Part shown: positions 24,489 to 31,735 of the stretch, in pieces
How the letters are laid out: every line of letters starts with the position of its first letter
Numbering within the stretch: the stretch's first letter is position 1
NCBI GenBank assembly: GCA_949289625.1
Contig: CASEPH010000089.1
Span: 1-33,042 of the forward strand
Direction: 5' to 3'
DNA from: an uncultured Clostridia bacterium
Lineage (GTDB): Bacteria; Bacillota_A; Clostridia; Oscillospirales; Oscillospiraceae
Length of the DNA: 33,042 nt
Program-made: the position numbers and the translations under genes
Notes under the pieces: model-generated
What the model was told of the DNA's origin: nothing
The model's database searches: none
The model's input: the letters and a program-made list of their open reading frames with translations, nothing else

Positions 24489-25142
24489 ATGTGTGAACGG
24501 ATCTACTTCAGTAACCTGGCTGCCGAGTTTGGGATTGCTGGCGGCGGTATGCCTCCGATGGGGGATAAACCACCCCAAAAACCAGCAGCCATGCCCATGA
24601 CACATCCCAATGTCTGGAGAAAGGATGGCGGGGCAAAACTGCTGGCCTATCTCAAAGCGCGCTACCAGTCCGGCGATGTGCTGGAATATGACGGCCATGG
24701 GGACTGCTGGCTGATGCTGGCCGTGATGGATCAGATGCGGGAGTGTAAGCTGCGCACTTACATTGGCGGACCTTTTGACAAAGTTTTGCCCATCATAGCC
24801 TATCGGACCGGCAGTCAGGAGAACCCTAATCAACCATGCAGCTTTACGCTGGAGGAACAGGGAGAGAATGTGTGCTTGACGGTCCACCTGAAGCCGGAGG
24901 GCGGTCCCTTTGATATGGCGTTCGGAGACATTGTGGCGCCGGAGATCCCGGAAGGGAAAAACATCTATGTGCGTTTGGACGGACGTCATTTGCTGTTTAC
25001 CTTTCCGTTGGCGTTGACCTATGGAGAAACCTGCCGCAGCCTTGTGATGGATTATGACGGAGAATGCTTTGTTTCCGTTTCACATACACCGGAGCTGGAG
25101 GTGGGCGATCTGGTAGAAAATCCGTTTGAAGATCAGTGTTAG
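24489..25142 (+). CDS. Protein of unknown function with Csx3-like C-terminal region
   Basis: A 217-residue protein that I cannot assign with certainty. Residues 1-45 are Pro/Met-rich. Residues ~60-100 contain LEYDGHGDCWLMLAVMDQ. The last ~60 residues (IPEGKNIYVRLDGRHLLF.., then VSVSHTPELEVGDLVE) recall from memory the end of Csx3/Crn3 proteins, which finish with SGRGPIWLY.. and SHTPEVKEGDVI. Csx3 degrades cyclic tetra-adenylate in type III CRISPR systems, but no CRISPR gene or array is present here, so any similarity would be of fold rather than role. ATG at 24489 follows AGAGGG. It leads the operon and is divergent from LysR 2; lipoprotein 3 begins 33 nt downstream. Confidence 0.7.
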   Translation: MCERIYFSNLAAEFGIAGGGMPPMGDKPPQKPAAMPMTHPNVWRKDGGAKLLAYLKARYQSGDVLEYDGHGDCWLMLAVMDQMRECKLRTYIGGPFDKVLPIIAYRTGSQENPNQPCSFTLEEQGENVCLTVHLKPEGGPFDMAFGDIVAPEIPEGKNIYVRLDGRHLLFTFPLALTYGETCRSLVMDYDGECFVSVSHTPELEVGDLVENPFEDQC

Positions 25143-25175
25143 AAAAAAACGCAATAGAATGGAGGAGATCGAAAG

Positions 25176-26906
25176 ATGAAAAAAATGTTGTCGCTGCTGT
25201 TGGTCCTGACCATGCTGGTGTCGTTTGGAACTGCCTGTGGAACGGAAGCGTCCACGTCCGAGCCGTCACTGGAGACGGCTTCCGTATCAGCGGAAACCGT
25301 GGAAGATCCGGAGCCTACGATGGTGGAGGAAACCCCGTCAGAATTGGAAGGCTCTGCGGAAGAAACGGTCAGCAGCTTGGAATCCGAATATGTGTCGCCC
25401 TTCCCGCTGTCTGAACCGGCCACGCTGACAGCCTGGGCCATGTGGATTCCGGGGATAGAGCAGTATGTTTCATCCCCCATGGATACAGCGGTATTTCAGG
25501 AGATGCAGAAACGAACCAATGTGACCATTGAGATGTCCCTGGCATCCAGCCCGGAGACAGCCATGACAGAGATCAACTTGCTGATCGCGTCGGGAGACTA
25601 TCCGGATCTCATCAACAATTTGCAGGGCTATTACTCCGCTGGACTGGATTCGGCCATCGAGCAGGAGGTGATCGTCAATATTGGCGACTATGAGGACCTG
25701 ATGCCCCATTATTTTGAGAAGCTGTATGAGCGGGATGCATTGGAGGATGCCACCACTGAGGATGGAAACATTGGTGTGGTTTATCAGGTCAGTATGGGGT
25801 CCGATACCATCCAAAGCGGCCTGACACTGCGGCAGGATTGGATGGAAGAACTGGGGGCTGAGGCGCCTGCAACCTATGAGGAGCTCCATGATCTTCTGAT
25901 GCAGTTTAAGAGTAAGTATGAGATCACGCAGCCTCTGTATGTGCCCAAGAGTGGTGCACCGGATACGTTTTTTGACGGCCTTGGCACAGAACTGAATTAC
26001 GTTATGAACAACGAGATGGGCTCTGCCCCATGGAACTATGTGGATACGGGTGATGGGCTGGAGGTTGTGTTCGGGTTTATGGACGACAGCTACTATGATG
26101 TGCTGGAACTGATGAACAACTGGTTTAAAGACGGATTGTTCAATGCAGATTACCTCAACAACAACTACAATGTGGATGTGGAAAATCTCACTTCGGGAGA
26201 ATTTGCCTGCCTGTATGCCACAGAGCAGACCCTTAATGCAGGAAATACATTCCAGGAACATATGTGGGCGGCATATCCCAACGTCTCCATGGATGGGGAA
26301 AAGATCGTAAAGGCCAATCAGGAGACCTCCGCCATTGCGGCCCAGGGGTATTCCATTACGACCACATGTGAGGACATTGAATTGGCGGCGCAGTGGCTGG
26401 ATTATCAGTTCACGGATGAATCTTTCCTGCTCAACAACTATGGAATCGAGGGACAGAGCTTTGATTATAACGACCAAGGAGAGCCATGTCTGACAGATCT
26501 GGTGATGAATAACCCGGATGGCATCGCCCAAGCGTATACGCAGTTTATCTATCTGAGCGTCACCGGTTCCTTCTACCTGGATAATGATCGTTTTAAGAGC
26601 AACTACTGCGAGGAAGCCAAGGCCTGTGTGGAGATTTGGAAGAGTGCCTATGAATACTATGATACCCCCTATAACACCAATGCCATTCAGCTGACTGCGG
26701 AGGAACTGGCGGAGTATGCTCAGACCTTCTCGGATATTTCGACCTACTGCAATCAGGCCATTGCGGAGTTTATCACCGGGCAGGAGGCGCTGACGGAGGA
26801 GACTTTTGATGCCTTTCGAGATAATTTGGTATCCATGGGGATCCAGGATTGCGCTGCCCTGTGGCAAGCTGCTGCGGATCGGTATGTGGCGTCTATAACA
26901 GAATAA
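25176..26906 (+). CDS. Extracellular solute-binding lipoprotein 3 (LplA/YtcQ-like)
   Basis: A 576-residue lipoprotein with a signal peptide ending FGTAC (Cys21), an acidic Ser/Glu linker and a family 1 solute-binding domain: LIASGDYPDLINNLQG, DYEDLMPHYFEKLY and the ending FITGQEALTEETFDAFRDNL. It shares the plan of lipoproteins 1 and 2 but is clearly more distant. As with those, no ABC permease or ATPase is nearby. It is co-transcribed with the second SnoaL cassette, whereas the cluster 1 lipoproteins have separate promoters. A hairpin without a T-tract follows and may lift its expression above the genes downstream. Confidence 0.85.
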   Translation: MKKMLSLLLVLTMLVSFGTACGTEASTSEPSLETASVSAETVEDPEPTMVEETPSELEGSAEETVSSLESEYVSPFPLSEPATLTAWAMWIPGIEQYVSSPMDTAVFQEMQKRTNVTIEMSLASSPETAMTEINLLIASGDYPDLINNLQGYYSAGLDSAIEQEVIVNIGDYEDLMPHYFEKLYERDALEDATTEDGNIGVVYQVSMGSDTIQSGLTLRQDWMEELGAEAPATYEELHDLLMQFKSKYEITQPLYVPKSGAPDTFFDGLGTELNYVMNNEMGSAPWNYVDTGDGLEVVFGFMDDSYYDVLELMNNWFKDGLFNADYLNNNYNVDVENLTSGEFACLYATEQTLNAGNTFQEHMWAAYPNVSMDGEKIVKANQETSAIAAQGYSITTTCEDIELAAQWLDYQFTDESFLLNNYGIEGQSFDYNDQGEPCLTDLVMNNPDGIAQAYTQFIYLSVTGSFYLDNDRFKSNYCEEAKACVEIWKSAYEYYDTPYNTNAIQLTAEELAEYAQTFSDISTYCNQAIAEFITGQEALTEETFDAFRDNLVSMGIQDCAALWQAAADRYVASITE

Positions 26907-26915
26907 CATTGTAGA

Positions 26916-26942
26916 GGGAGCGGAATTTGCTGTTCCGCTCCC
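26916..26942 (+). terminator. Intercistronic hairpin between lipoprotein 3 and the SnoaL genes
   Basis: 10-bp perfect stem GGGAGCGGAA / TTCCGCTCCC, loop TTTGCTG, no T-tract. Such structures after binding-protein genes often act as 3' mRNA stabilisers or partial terminators. Confidence 0.6.
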
Positions 26943-26961
26943 CAAAGACTGGAGGAAATCT

Positions 26962-27708
26962 ATGCTGACAAAGAACAAGCTTTCGCCGGAACTTCAGATC
27001 GAGCGGTGGGAGGACCGGCGGGACATCAAGAACCTTATGGGCAGATACGCCTATGATTGTCTGATCAAAAATGAGCGGGAAATCTATAAATCCCATTGGT
27101 CTGCACGGGAGGACGTCTGCCTGATGTTCCCTTGGGGAACCTATGAAGGGGCAGGGGCGGTTCGAGACTTCTATGCGGCCCTGGACCGATATAATACAGA
27201 ACGGGCCCATTGGTATCGGGTGCTGATGCCGGAAAAAACAACAAAATTTTCCGACGAGGAAATGTACGGGATCGGGTCCTATCATGGTATGCACCTGACT
27301 ACGCCGTGTATCTATGTGGCCGACGACGGAGAGACGGCGCAAGCCATCTATTGGTGCCATGATGTGTTTGACGTTATGTGCGAAGCAGGCAACGTCAATC
27401 GATGGAGCCTGGGCCTGCTGTTCATTGATCTGGTGTATGAAAATGAGGAATGGAAACTGTGGCATTTGCGGCACGCATTCGAGGTGGACGGACCCCACGG
27501 GCAACCTTTTGGAACGGAATTTACCCTACCGGGAGAGCCGATCCCCTATCTGGCGGAACAACTGAAGAAGGTCAAAGCCTGGTTCCCCAAACCCAATAAC
27601 CCCACATCTTCCCATGTGCCCTATACCGTGGGACGGGGAAGACCGTCGTTTCCGCCCTGCCCAAGGCCCTATGCCACATGGCAGGCATCCCAGAGCTATG
27701 GCATATAA
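26962..27708 (+). CDS. SnoaL/NTF2-like protein, cassette 2 position A
   Basis: A 248-residue counterpart of the 9152 gene. It shares ERWEDRRDIKNLMGRY, SDEEMYGIG and the closing strand EEWKLWH with His168, and carries the tail PRPYATWQASQSY. It has His108 and His111 (SYHGMHL) in the pocket region where the cassette 1 copy has none. In several NTF2-fold dehydratases a pocket histidine is catalytic, so this copy is the better candidate for an active enzyme (inference). GGAGG lies 7-8 nt before the ATG. It is third in the operon, and the next gene follows after 12 nt. Confidence 0.85.
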   Translation: MLTKNKLSPELQIERWEDRRDIKNLMGRYAYDCLIKNEREIYKSHWSAREDVCLMFPWGTYEGAGAVRDFYAALDRYNTERAHWYRVLMPEKTTKFSDEEMYGIGSYHGMHLTTPCIYVADDGETAQAIYWCHDVFDVMCEAGNVNRWSLGLLFIDLVYENEEWKLWHLRHAFEVDGPHGQPFGTEFTLPGEPIPYLAEQLKKVKAWFPKPNNPTSSHVPYTVGRGRPSFPPCPRPYATWQASQSYGI

Positions 27709-27720
27709 GGAGGCTGCAAG

Positions 27721-28467
27721 ATGAAAACAAGTCCATATCCGTTTCCCGCATATATTGACTGCTGCCCCTATGAGCCGCTGCTGCCGGACTACACGCCAGA
27801 GGAACAGCTGGAGGCAGTGCTGGCCAAGGATGAAGTGATGAACCTAATGGGGCTGCGAAACTATTACTTTTTGTGCGGTGATGTTCCAGCAGTGCTGGAG
27901 CAGCTGTGGGTCCAGGAGCCAGAGCATCGAAAAACTGCAAGCCTGGGGTCCAATTTTGGCTTTTATATTGGCTGGGAGGAAATCTTGCGGTTTGTACGGG
28001 AGACAAATGAAAAAATGGCATTCGATTTACAATGCCAGTCGGTGAATACGCCCCTGATCCATGTAGCCTTTGACCGCAAAACCGCCCGAGGTCTATGGTA
28101 CAGCGATGGTTTCGTGACGGACGATCGGGGGAACACCGACATTATTGCCCAGAAGGTTGCCGTGGATTTTATCCGGGAAGGGGATTCATGGAAGATTTGG
28201 CACTTGGTATATGGCAGCGATTTGGTGGATGCTCTACATCGGGATCCGCTGTCCCAGGACTATGGTATGTTGGAGAAGCTTCGGGAGTGGTTCGGCACGC
28301 CGACAGTAGCCTGTGTCACCCATGATCCCAGATATAATTGGAACGACAACTACCCGGCAGAGCCAGATCCTTATGAAACCTTTCGACTTTCAGACAGCTA
28401 TGCACCGGAAGGCTGTCCCAGATATCGCCAGCATATGCGGGAGGTGAAACGACATGAGAAAAAGTAA
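27721..28467 (+). CDS. SnoaL/NTF2-like protein, cassette 2 position B
   Basis: A 248-residue counterpart of the 9889 gene. Matching segments are DEVMNLMGLRNYY, LWVQEPEH, SLGSNFGFYIG, KTARGLWYS and DSWKIWH with His161, and the tail is PDPYETFRLSDSYAPEG. Like its partner it has an extra N-terminal stretch before the domain, here Pro/Tyr/Cys-rich (PYPFPAYIDCCPYEPLLP). AAGGAGG lies before the ATG. It overlaps the next gene by 14 nt, suggesting coupled translation. Confidence 0.85.
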   Translation: MKTSPYPFPAYIDCCPYEPLLPDYTPEEQLEAVLAKDEVMNLMGLRNYYFLCGDVPAVLEQLWVQEPEHRKTASLGSNFGFYIGWEEILRFVRETNEKMAFDLQCQSVNTPLIHVAFDRKTARGLWYSDGFVTDDRGNTDIIAQKVAVDFIREGDSWKIWHLVYGSDLVDALHRDPLSQDYGMLEKLREWFGTPTVACVTHDPRYNWNDNYPAEPDPYETFRLSDSYAPEGCPRYRQHMREVKRHEKK

Positions 28468-29275
28468 GCTGACTTTTGCTCAGAGGGTCCATAACGCTTA
28501 TGGCAGCCAGGAGGTGGAAAACGTCCGTGCCAGTCATGCCTTTGGACATGCCAGAAATCTTTCCACCCGGGAATGGGGTAATATTTGGGCGACCTGTCCC
28601 GATACGGCATGGGCCCACAGCTTTGGGAGAAACCGGGGCTTTCCGGCTATTTGGCGCATTTGTGTGGCCAACTATGACGTGAAAGGCTGTATCAATTACC
28701 TTAAGCTTTTTGATGATAATTCAGACGCCATGGGATTCGATATGCGGTCCATGATGATGGTGGCGATGCACTGCCTGTCCACGGAGTGCATTGAGGTAGC
28801 CGATGACGGAAAGACAGCCCGGGCCTGGCATTTGACTCCCGGAGGCTGCTTTAACCATATGGGTCCCAAGGGGGGAAGGCCGGAGGAATCCAGACCAGAA
28901 CAGATTTCTGGCGGATATGAGCGATATGGATCGGACTATGTGTTTGAGGATGGCCGGTGGAAATTGCTGCATGAGCATATTTCACCTGACCTTCACGGAG
29001 CTTTTTGGCATGGGGACTTTTTCTATCGGGGCTTTATGGAGCAATATATGGGCCAGGAACGTCCTCCTATGGGTCCGCCGCCGGGTGACAGTAAATATGA
29101 TGCATTGATCCCGGATGTGTTTCCAGAAATGGAAGAACTTCAGGACAATCACTTTGATTATGGTCCGCTGCAACCCATTCAGCCATCTTGTCGTCCTCCA
29201 AAACCTTATGAAACCTTCGATGATGAAAATACTTATGCGCCTATCATCGACCATGGGTATTTCCGCAGCCTGTAG
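28454..29275 (+). CDS. SnoaL/NTF2-like protein, cassette 2 position C
   Basis: A 273-residue counterpart of the 10704 gene. It shares SQEVENVRASHAF, AWAHSFGRNRGF, ANYDVKG, ADDGKTARAW and the strand GRWKLLHEHISPDL with His173. The tail is PKPYETFDDENTY. Where the cassette 1 copy has 40 Gly/Pro-rich residues, this copy has only RPPMGPPPGD. ATG at 28454 lies inside the end of the previous gene with GAGGTG upstream. Last gene of the operon. Confidence 0.85.
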   Translation: MRKSKLTFAQRVHNAYGSQEVENVRASHAFGHARNLSTREWGNIWATCPDTAWAHSFGRNRGFPAIWRICVANYDVKGCINYLKLFDDNSDAMGFDMRSMMMVAMHCLSTECIEVADDGKTARAWHLTPGGCFNHMGPKGGRPEESRPEQISGGYERYGSDYVFEDGRWKLLHEHISPDLHGAFWHGDFFYRGFMEQYMGQERPPMGPPPGDSKYDALIPDVFPEMEELQDNHFDYGPLQPIQPSCRPPKPYETFDDENTYAPIIDHGYFRSL

Positions 29276-29335
29276 GATCCCGCAGCGTTACAGATGTGAC
29301 CTTTGAAAAGCACAGGAGAGAGCCTTTTGTACAAC

Positions 29336-29370
29336 CAATGACCGAAGCGTGATTTGCGCTTCGGTCATTG
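29336..29370. terminator. Hairpin after the second SnoaL operon
   Basis: 14-bp perfect stem CAATGACCGAAGCG / CGCTTCGGTCATTG, loop TGATTTG. It lacks a following T-tract and its right arm overlaps the -35 of the ylmH promoter, so terminator function is likely but not certain. Confidence 0.6.
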
Positions 29371-29396
29371 TATCCACCGGCAGTTTGTGGTACAAT
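29368..29396 (+). promoter_or_regulatory. Sigma-A promoter of the ylmH operon
   Basis: TTGTAT (29368-29373), 17-nt spacer, extended -10 TGG-TACAAT (hexamer 29391-29396). The predicted transcript begins almost at the GAGGAGG ribosome-binding site (29401-29407), giving a very short leader. Confidence 0.7.
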
Positions 29397-29413
29397 AAAC
29401 GAGGAGGTGCGGT

Positions 29414-30211
29414 ATGGACAAACAGAAGCTCATTTTGTCGCTGGCAGAGAGCCAGGAGGACCGTGTCCTATTGGCCAGAGTCTGGGACCGTTATTTTGCC
29501 GGTGTCAGAAAAAATATTCCCGCATCCACCTGCTTCCTGTCCGGCAGAGAGCAGCTGCTGGTCCGGCAAATGCTCCGGCGGGAGGGCGTGGAGGAACCGC
29601 TGTTTTTCGGTGGGATCTCCGGAGCCGAACGCCAGGTGGCGGTCTATGTGCCGGACTATTATGAGGCGGAAGATTTCCTCAAAAGCGAGGATGGGCCTGT
29701 GGCGGCACTGCGTGTCCGGTATTCTTCCTATGACAGTTTGAATCACCGAGATTTTCTGGGCAGCCTGCTGGGCCAGGGCATCAAGCGGGAGGTACTGGGA
29801 GATCTGCTCCCGGGAGACGGATACTGCGACGTGCTGGTCCTGCGGGAGATGGCGTCCTATCTTTCGTCCCAGCTGACCCAAGTGGGACGTGCCAGAGTAC
29901 AGACAGAGGAAATTCTGCTGTCGGAAATCCAGGTGCCGGAACAGAAGTTTAAGCGCATTGTGGATACCGTGGCTTCTCTGCGGCTGGATAGCGTTCTGGC
30001 CTCCGGATTTCAGCAGGGGAGAAGCAAGGCCTCCGGGTATATTGTGGCAGGGAAAGCAGAGGTAAATCATATGACCGTGCTCAAGCCCGATGCACCGGTG
30101 GAGGAAGGCGACATCATCTCCGTACGGGGCCTGGGAAAGCTTCGGGTGGCCCAGGTCAAGGGTCAGACCAAAAAAGGCCGGATCGCCCTGGTACTGGAGA
30201 AATTCTTATAG
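29414..30211 (+). CDS. ylmH: YlmH family S4-domain RNA-binding protein
   Basis: A 265-residue protein. Residues ~1-170 are the YlmH N-terminal region (ARVWDRYFAGVRK, SGREQLLVRQML, RDFLGSLLGQGIKREVLGDLL). Residues ~183-250 are the S4 RNA-binding domain (RLDSVLASGFQQGRSKASGYIVAGKAEVNH.., DIISVRGLGKLRV). In Bacillus this family member (RqcP2) takes part in ribosome-associated quality control. In many Firmicutes it sits in the division-gene cluster; here it is with a GNAT gene and a DUF896 gene. GAGGAGG lies 6 nt before the ATG. Confidence 0.93.
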   Translation: MDKQKLILSLAESQEDRVLLARVWDRYFAGVRKNIPASTCFLSGREQLLVRQMLRREGVEEPLFFGGISGAERQVAVYVPDYYEAEDFLKSEDGPVAALRVRYSSYDSLNHRDFLGSLLGQGIKREVLGDLLPGDGYCDVLVLREMASYLSSQLTQVGRARVQTEEILLSEIQVPEQKFKRIVDTVASLRLDSVLASGFQQGRSKASGYIVAGKAEVNHMTVLKPDAPVEEGDIISVRGLGKLRVAQVKGQTKKGRIALVLEKFL

Positions 30212-30225
30212 GCGGAGGAACTTTT

Positions 30226-30699
30226 ATGATCACATCTATCTGGACAGGCCCCGGCGGCGATGCCTCCGTGGCCAGGAATCTGCGGCAGCAGGTATTTTGC
30301 GAGGAATTGGGGTTGGAGCCCGAACTGGCCTGGGACGCCGGAGATCCCTATGCGTTCCATCTGGTACTGATGATGGATGAAATGCCGGTGGCTGCCGGCA
30401 GAATCACCTATGGCGGTGTGGGCGTTGCAAAACTCAGCCGGATCTGCGTGGCAAAAAGATACCGCCGCCAGGGCATTGGCGACGGCTTGGTGAAGATTCT
30501 GGATTTCAAGGCGGCGGAGATGGGAATGGGGTATTCTCAGGTGGATGTGCCAGAGGAACTGCTGCCCTTTTATCGTCGGCTGGGTTATGCGCCCTGCGGG
30601 GAAAGTACGGAAAAATGGGGCAGAAAGATTCTGCCTATGCAGAAGGAGACAAATGATGGAACAGGAGAAAATTGCGCGCATCAATGCACTTGCTCGTAA
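30226..30699 (+). CDS. GNAT family N-acetyltransferase (YjcF/ElaA-like)
   Basis: A 157-residue acetyltransferase. The N-terminus ARNLRQQVFCEELGLEPELAWDAGDPYAFH is the YjcF/ElaA-type opening. The acetyl-CoA motif is seen in LSRICVAKRYRRQGIGDGLV (R-R-Q-G-I-G), and motif B is LLPFYRRLGYAPCGE. Acceptor unknown. It starts 14 nt after ylmH with GGCGGAGGAA upstream. Its last 44 nt overlap the start of the DUF896 gene in another frame. Confidence 0.88.
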   Translation: MITSIWTGPGGDASVARNLRQQVFCEELGLEPELAWDAGDPYAFHLVLMMDEMPVAAGRITYGGVGVAKLSRICVAKRYRRQGIGDGLVKILDFKAAEMGMGYSQVDVPEELLPFYRRLGYAPCGESTEKWGRKILPMQKETNDGTGENCAHQCTCS

Positions 30700-30859
30700 G
30701 GCGAAGGCGGAAGGGCTTACACCGGAGGAGATTCAGGAACGGGATGTTCTGCGAAAGGAATATATCGCTGCATTCCGGATGAACCTCACCAGCCAGCTGG
30801 AGGCTATTACGGTGGTGGAGCCGGACGGTACCCGGCATAAGGTGCAAAAAAAGAAATAG
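30656..30859 (+). CDS. DUF896 (YnzC family) small protein
   Basis: A 67-residue helical protein: MEQEKIARINALARKAKAEGL, then TPEEIQERDVLRKEYIAAFR, the DUF896 signature. Function is not established (in Bacillus YnzC lies beside lexA-region genes). Two adjacent ATGs exist at 30653 and 30656; AAGGAG at 30643-30648 fits 30656 better (7-nt gap). It is embedded in the end of the GNAT gene, so the two are translationally linked. Only 4 nt separate its stop from the convergent DUF1294 gene. Confidence 0.9.
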   Translation: MEQEKIARINALARKAKAEGLTPEEIQERDVLRKEYIAAFRMNLTSQLEAITVVEPDGTRHKVQKKK

Positions 30860-30863
30860 TTCG

Positions 30864-31145
30864 TTAGAACCTACCGGTGGCCACACCGGATAGCATTAGA
30901 CCTGCCAGAAAAAGCTGGCACAAAAGAATCAAAGGAAAACCCGCCACAAACCGCTTGTGGCGGGTTTTGTGCCGAAAATAGTACATTCCCCCGATTCCTC
31001 CCAGACTGCCGCCCAGTACAGCGGCCAGAAATAGTGTTTTTTCCGGAATGCGCCACGCGCCGGTTTTGGCTTTGTGCTTGTCCAGGCCCATGAGGAAAAA
31101 GGTAAAAAGATTGATCGCCAACAGATAGCCCATCAGAAATTTCAT
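30864..31145 (-). CDS. DUF1294 family small membrane protein
   Basis: A 93-residue protein with three hydrophobic segments and the DUF1294 pattern MGLDKHKAKTGAWRIPEKTLFLAAVLGGSLGGIGGMYYFRHKTRHKRF. It is an inner-membrane protein of unknown role. The start is ATG 31145 with AGGAGGG upstream; the longer frame to 31250 includes implausible soluble sequence. The end of the gene carries a terminator-like hairpin belonging to the opposite strand. Confidence 0.9.
   Translation of the reverse strand: MKFLMGYLLAINLFTFFLMGLDKHKAKTGAWRIPEKTLFLAAVLGGSLGGIGGMYYFRHKTRHKRFVAGFPLILLCQLFLAGLMLSGVATGRF
30936..30968 (+). terminator. Terminator of the ylmH operon, inside the convergent DUF1294 gene
   Basis: Perfect 14-bp stem AAAACCCGCCACAA / TTGTGGCGGGTTTT, loop ACCGC, then GT. 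On plus it is the first strong terminator-like structure after the DUF896 stop, 77 nt downstream, and it coincides with codons for RHKTRHK on minus. Confidence 0.65.
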
Positions 31146-31189
31146 AAAATGATCCCTCCTGGGGCTATGATACCAGAAGAACAGGACGA

Positions 31190-31735
31190 TTACAAGCCGT
31201 CCATACTCAGCGCACGATAGAGCAGCATTGCCGCCAGAAGAATGGGCCACATGCCGAAGTGCAGGGGGCCGGATAGATAGAGGGCGCCGCCCCAGACTGC
31301 CAGAGCTGTCAGCATGGCCATATATTTGCAGATACGTCGGGCGGTTTCCGGCCGTAGATGCATCATAAGAAGGCTGGAGAGGATTCTGCCACCGTCCAGC
31401 CCGGGAATGGGCAAGAGATTAAAACAGCCCAGAATCACACTGTAGACTGCCAGGGCAGGCCATAAGGGCAGCGCTACGCCCAGCAGCAAACTGACCGCTG
31501 GTCCTGCAGCTGCGGCATACAGCTCCTCGCGATAGGTGAGGGATCGGGTCTCCATCTGGGCGCCGGAAAACCCCAGAATTATGGCATGCGGTGGCTTTCC
31601 AAGAAACCGCAGCATCAGGTAATGGCCCAGTTCATGGAGGGCTGCCGACAGAAAGAAGGGGAGCAGGATATGCCTGTCCAGATAAAACAGAATGGAGAGC
31701 CATAGGATCAGGGAGGGATGGACGGTACAGGTCAT
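31190..31735 (-). CDS. M50 family site-2 metalloprotease (SpoIVFB-like)
   Basis: A 181-residue integral membrane zinc protease that cuts substrates within the bilayer. The zinc motif HELGH lies in AALHELGHYLMLRFLG (about residues 34-38) and the third ligand motif in LLPIPGLDGGRIL (LDGG). About five hydrophobic segments are present. The length is shorter than SpoIVFB, with no CBS domain. In sporulating Firmicutes such proteases activate sigma-K, but other targets are possible. The start overlaps the stop of the small membrane protein upstream (ATGA). Confidence 0.92.
   Translation of the reverse strand: MTCTVHPSLILWLSILFYLDRHILLPFFLSAALHELGHYLMLRFLGKPPHAIILGFSGAQMETRSLTYREELYAAAAGPAVSLLLGVALPLWPALAVYSVILGCFNLLPIPGLDGGRILSSLLMMHLRPETARRICKYMAMLTALAVWGGALYLSGPLHFGMWPILLAAMLLYRALSMDGL

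Noticed and set aside
24489..25142. A CRISPR-associated locus
   Set aside because: The only hint is a remote Csx3-like tail in one protein. No repeat array, Cas10, Csm/Cmr or Cas1/Cas2 genes are in the window.
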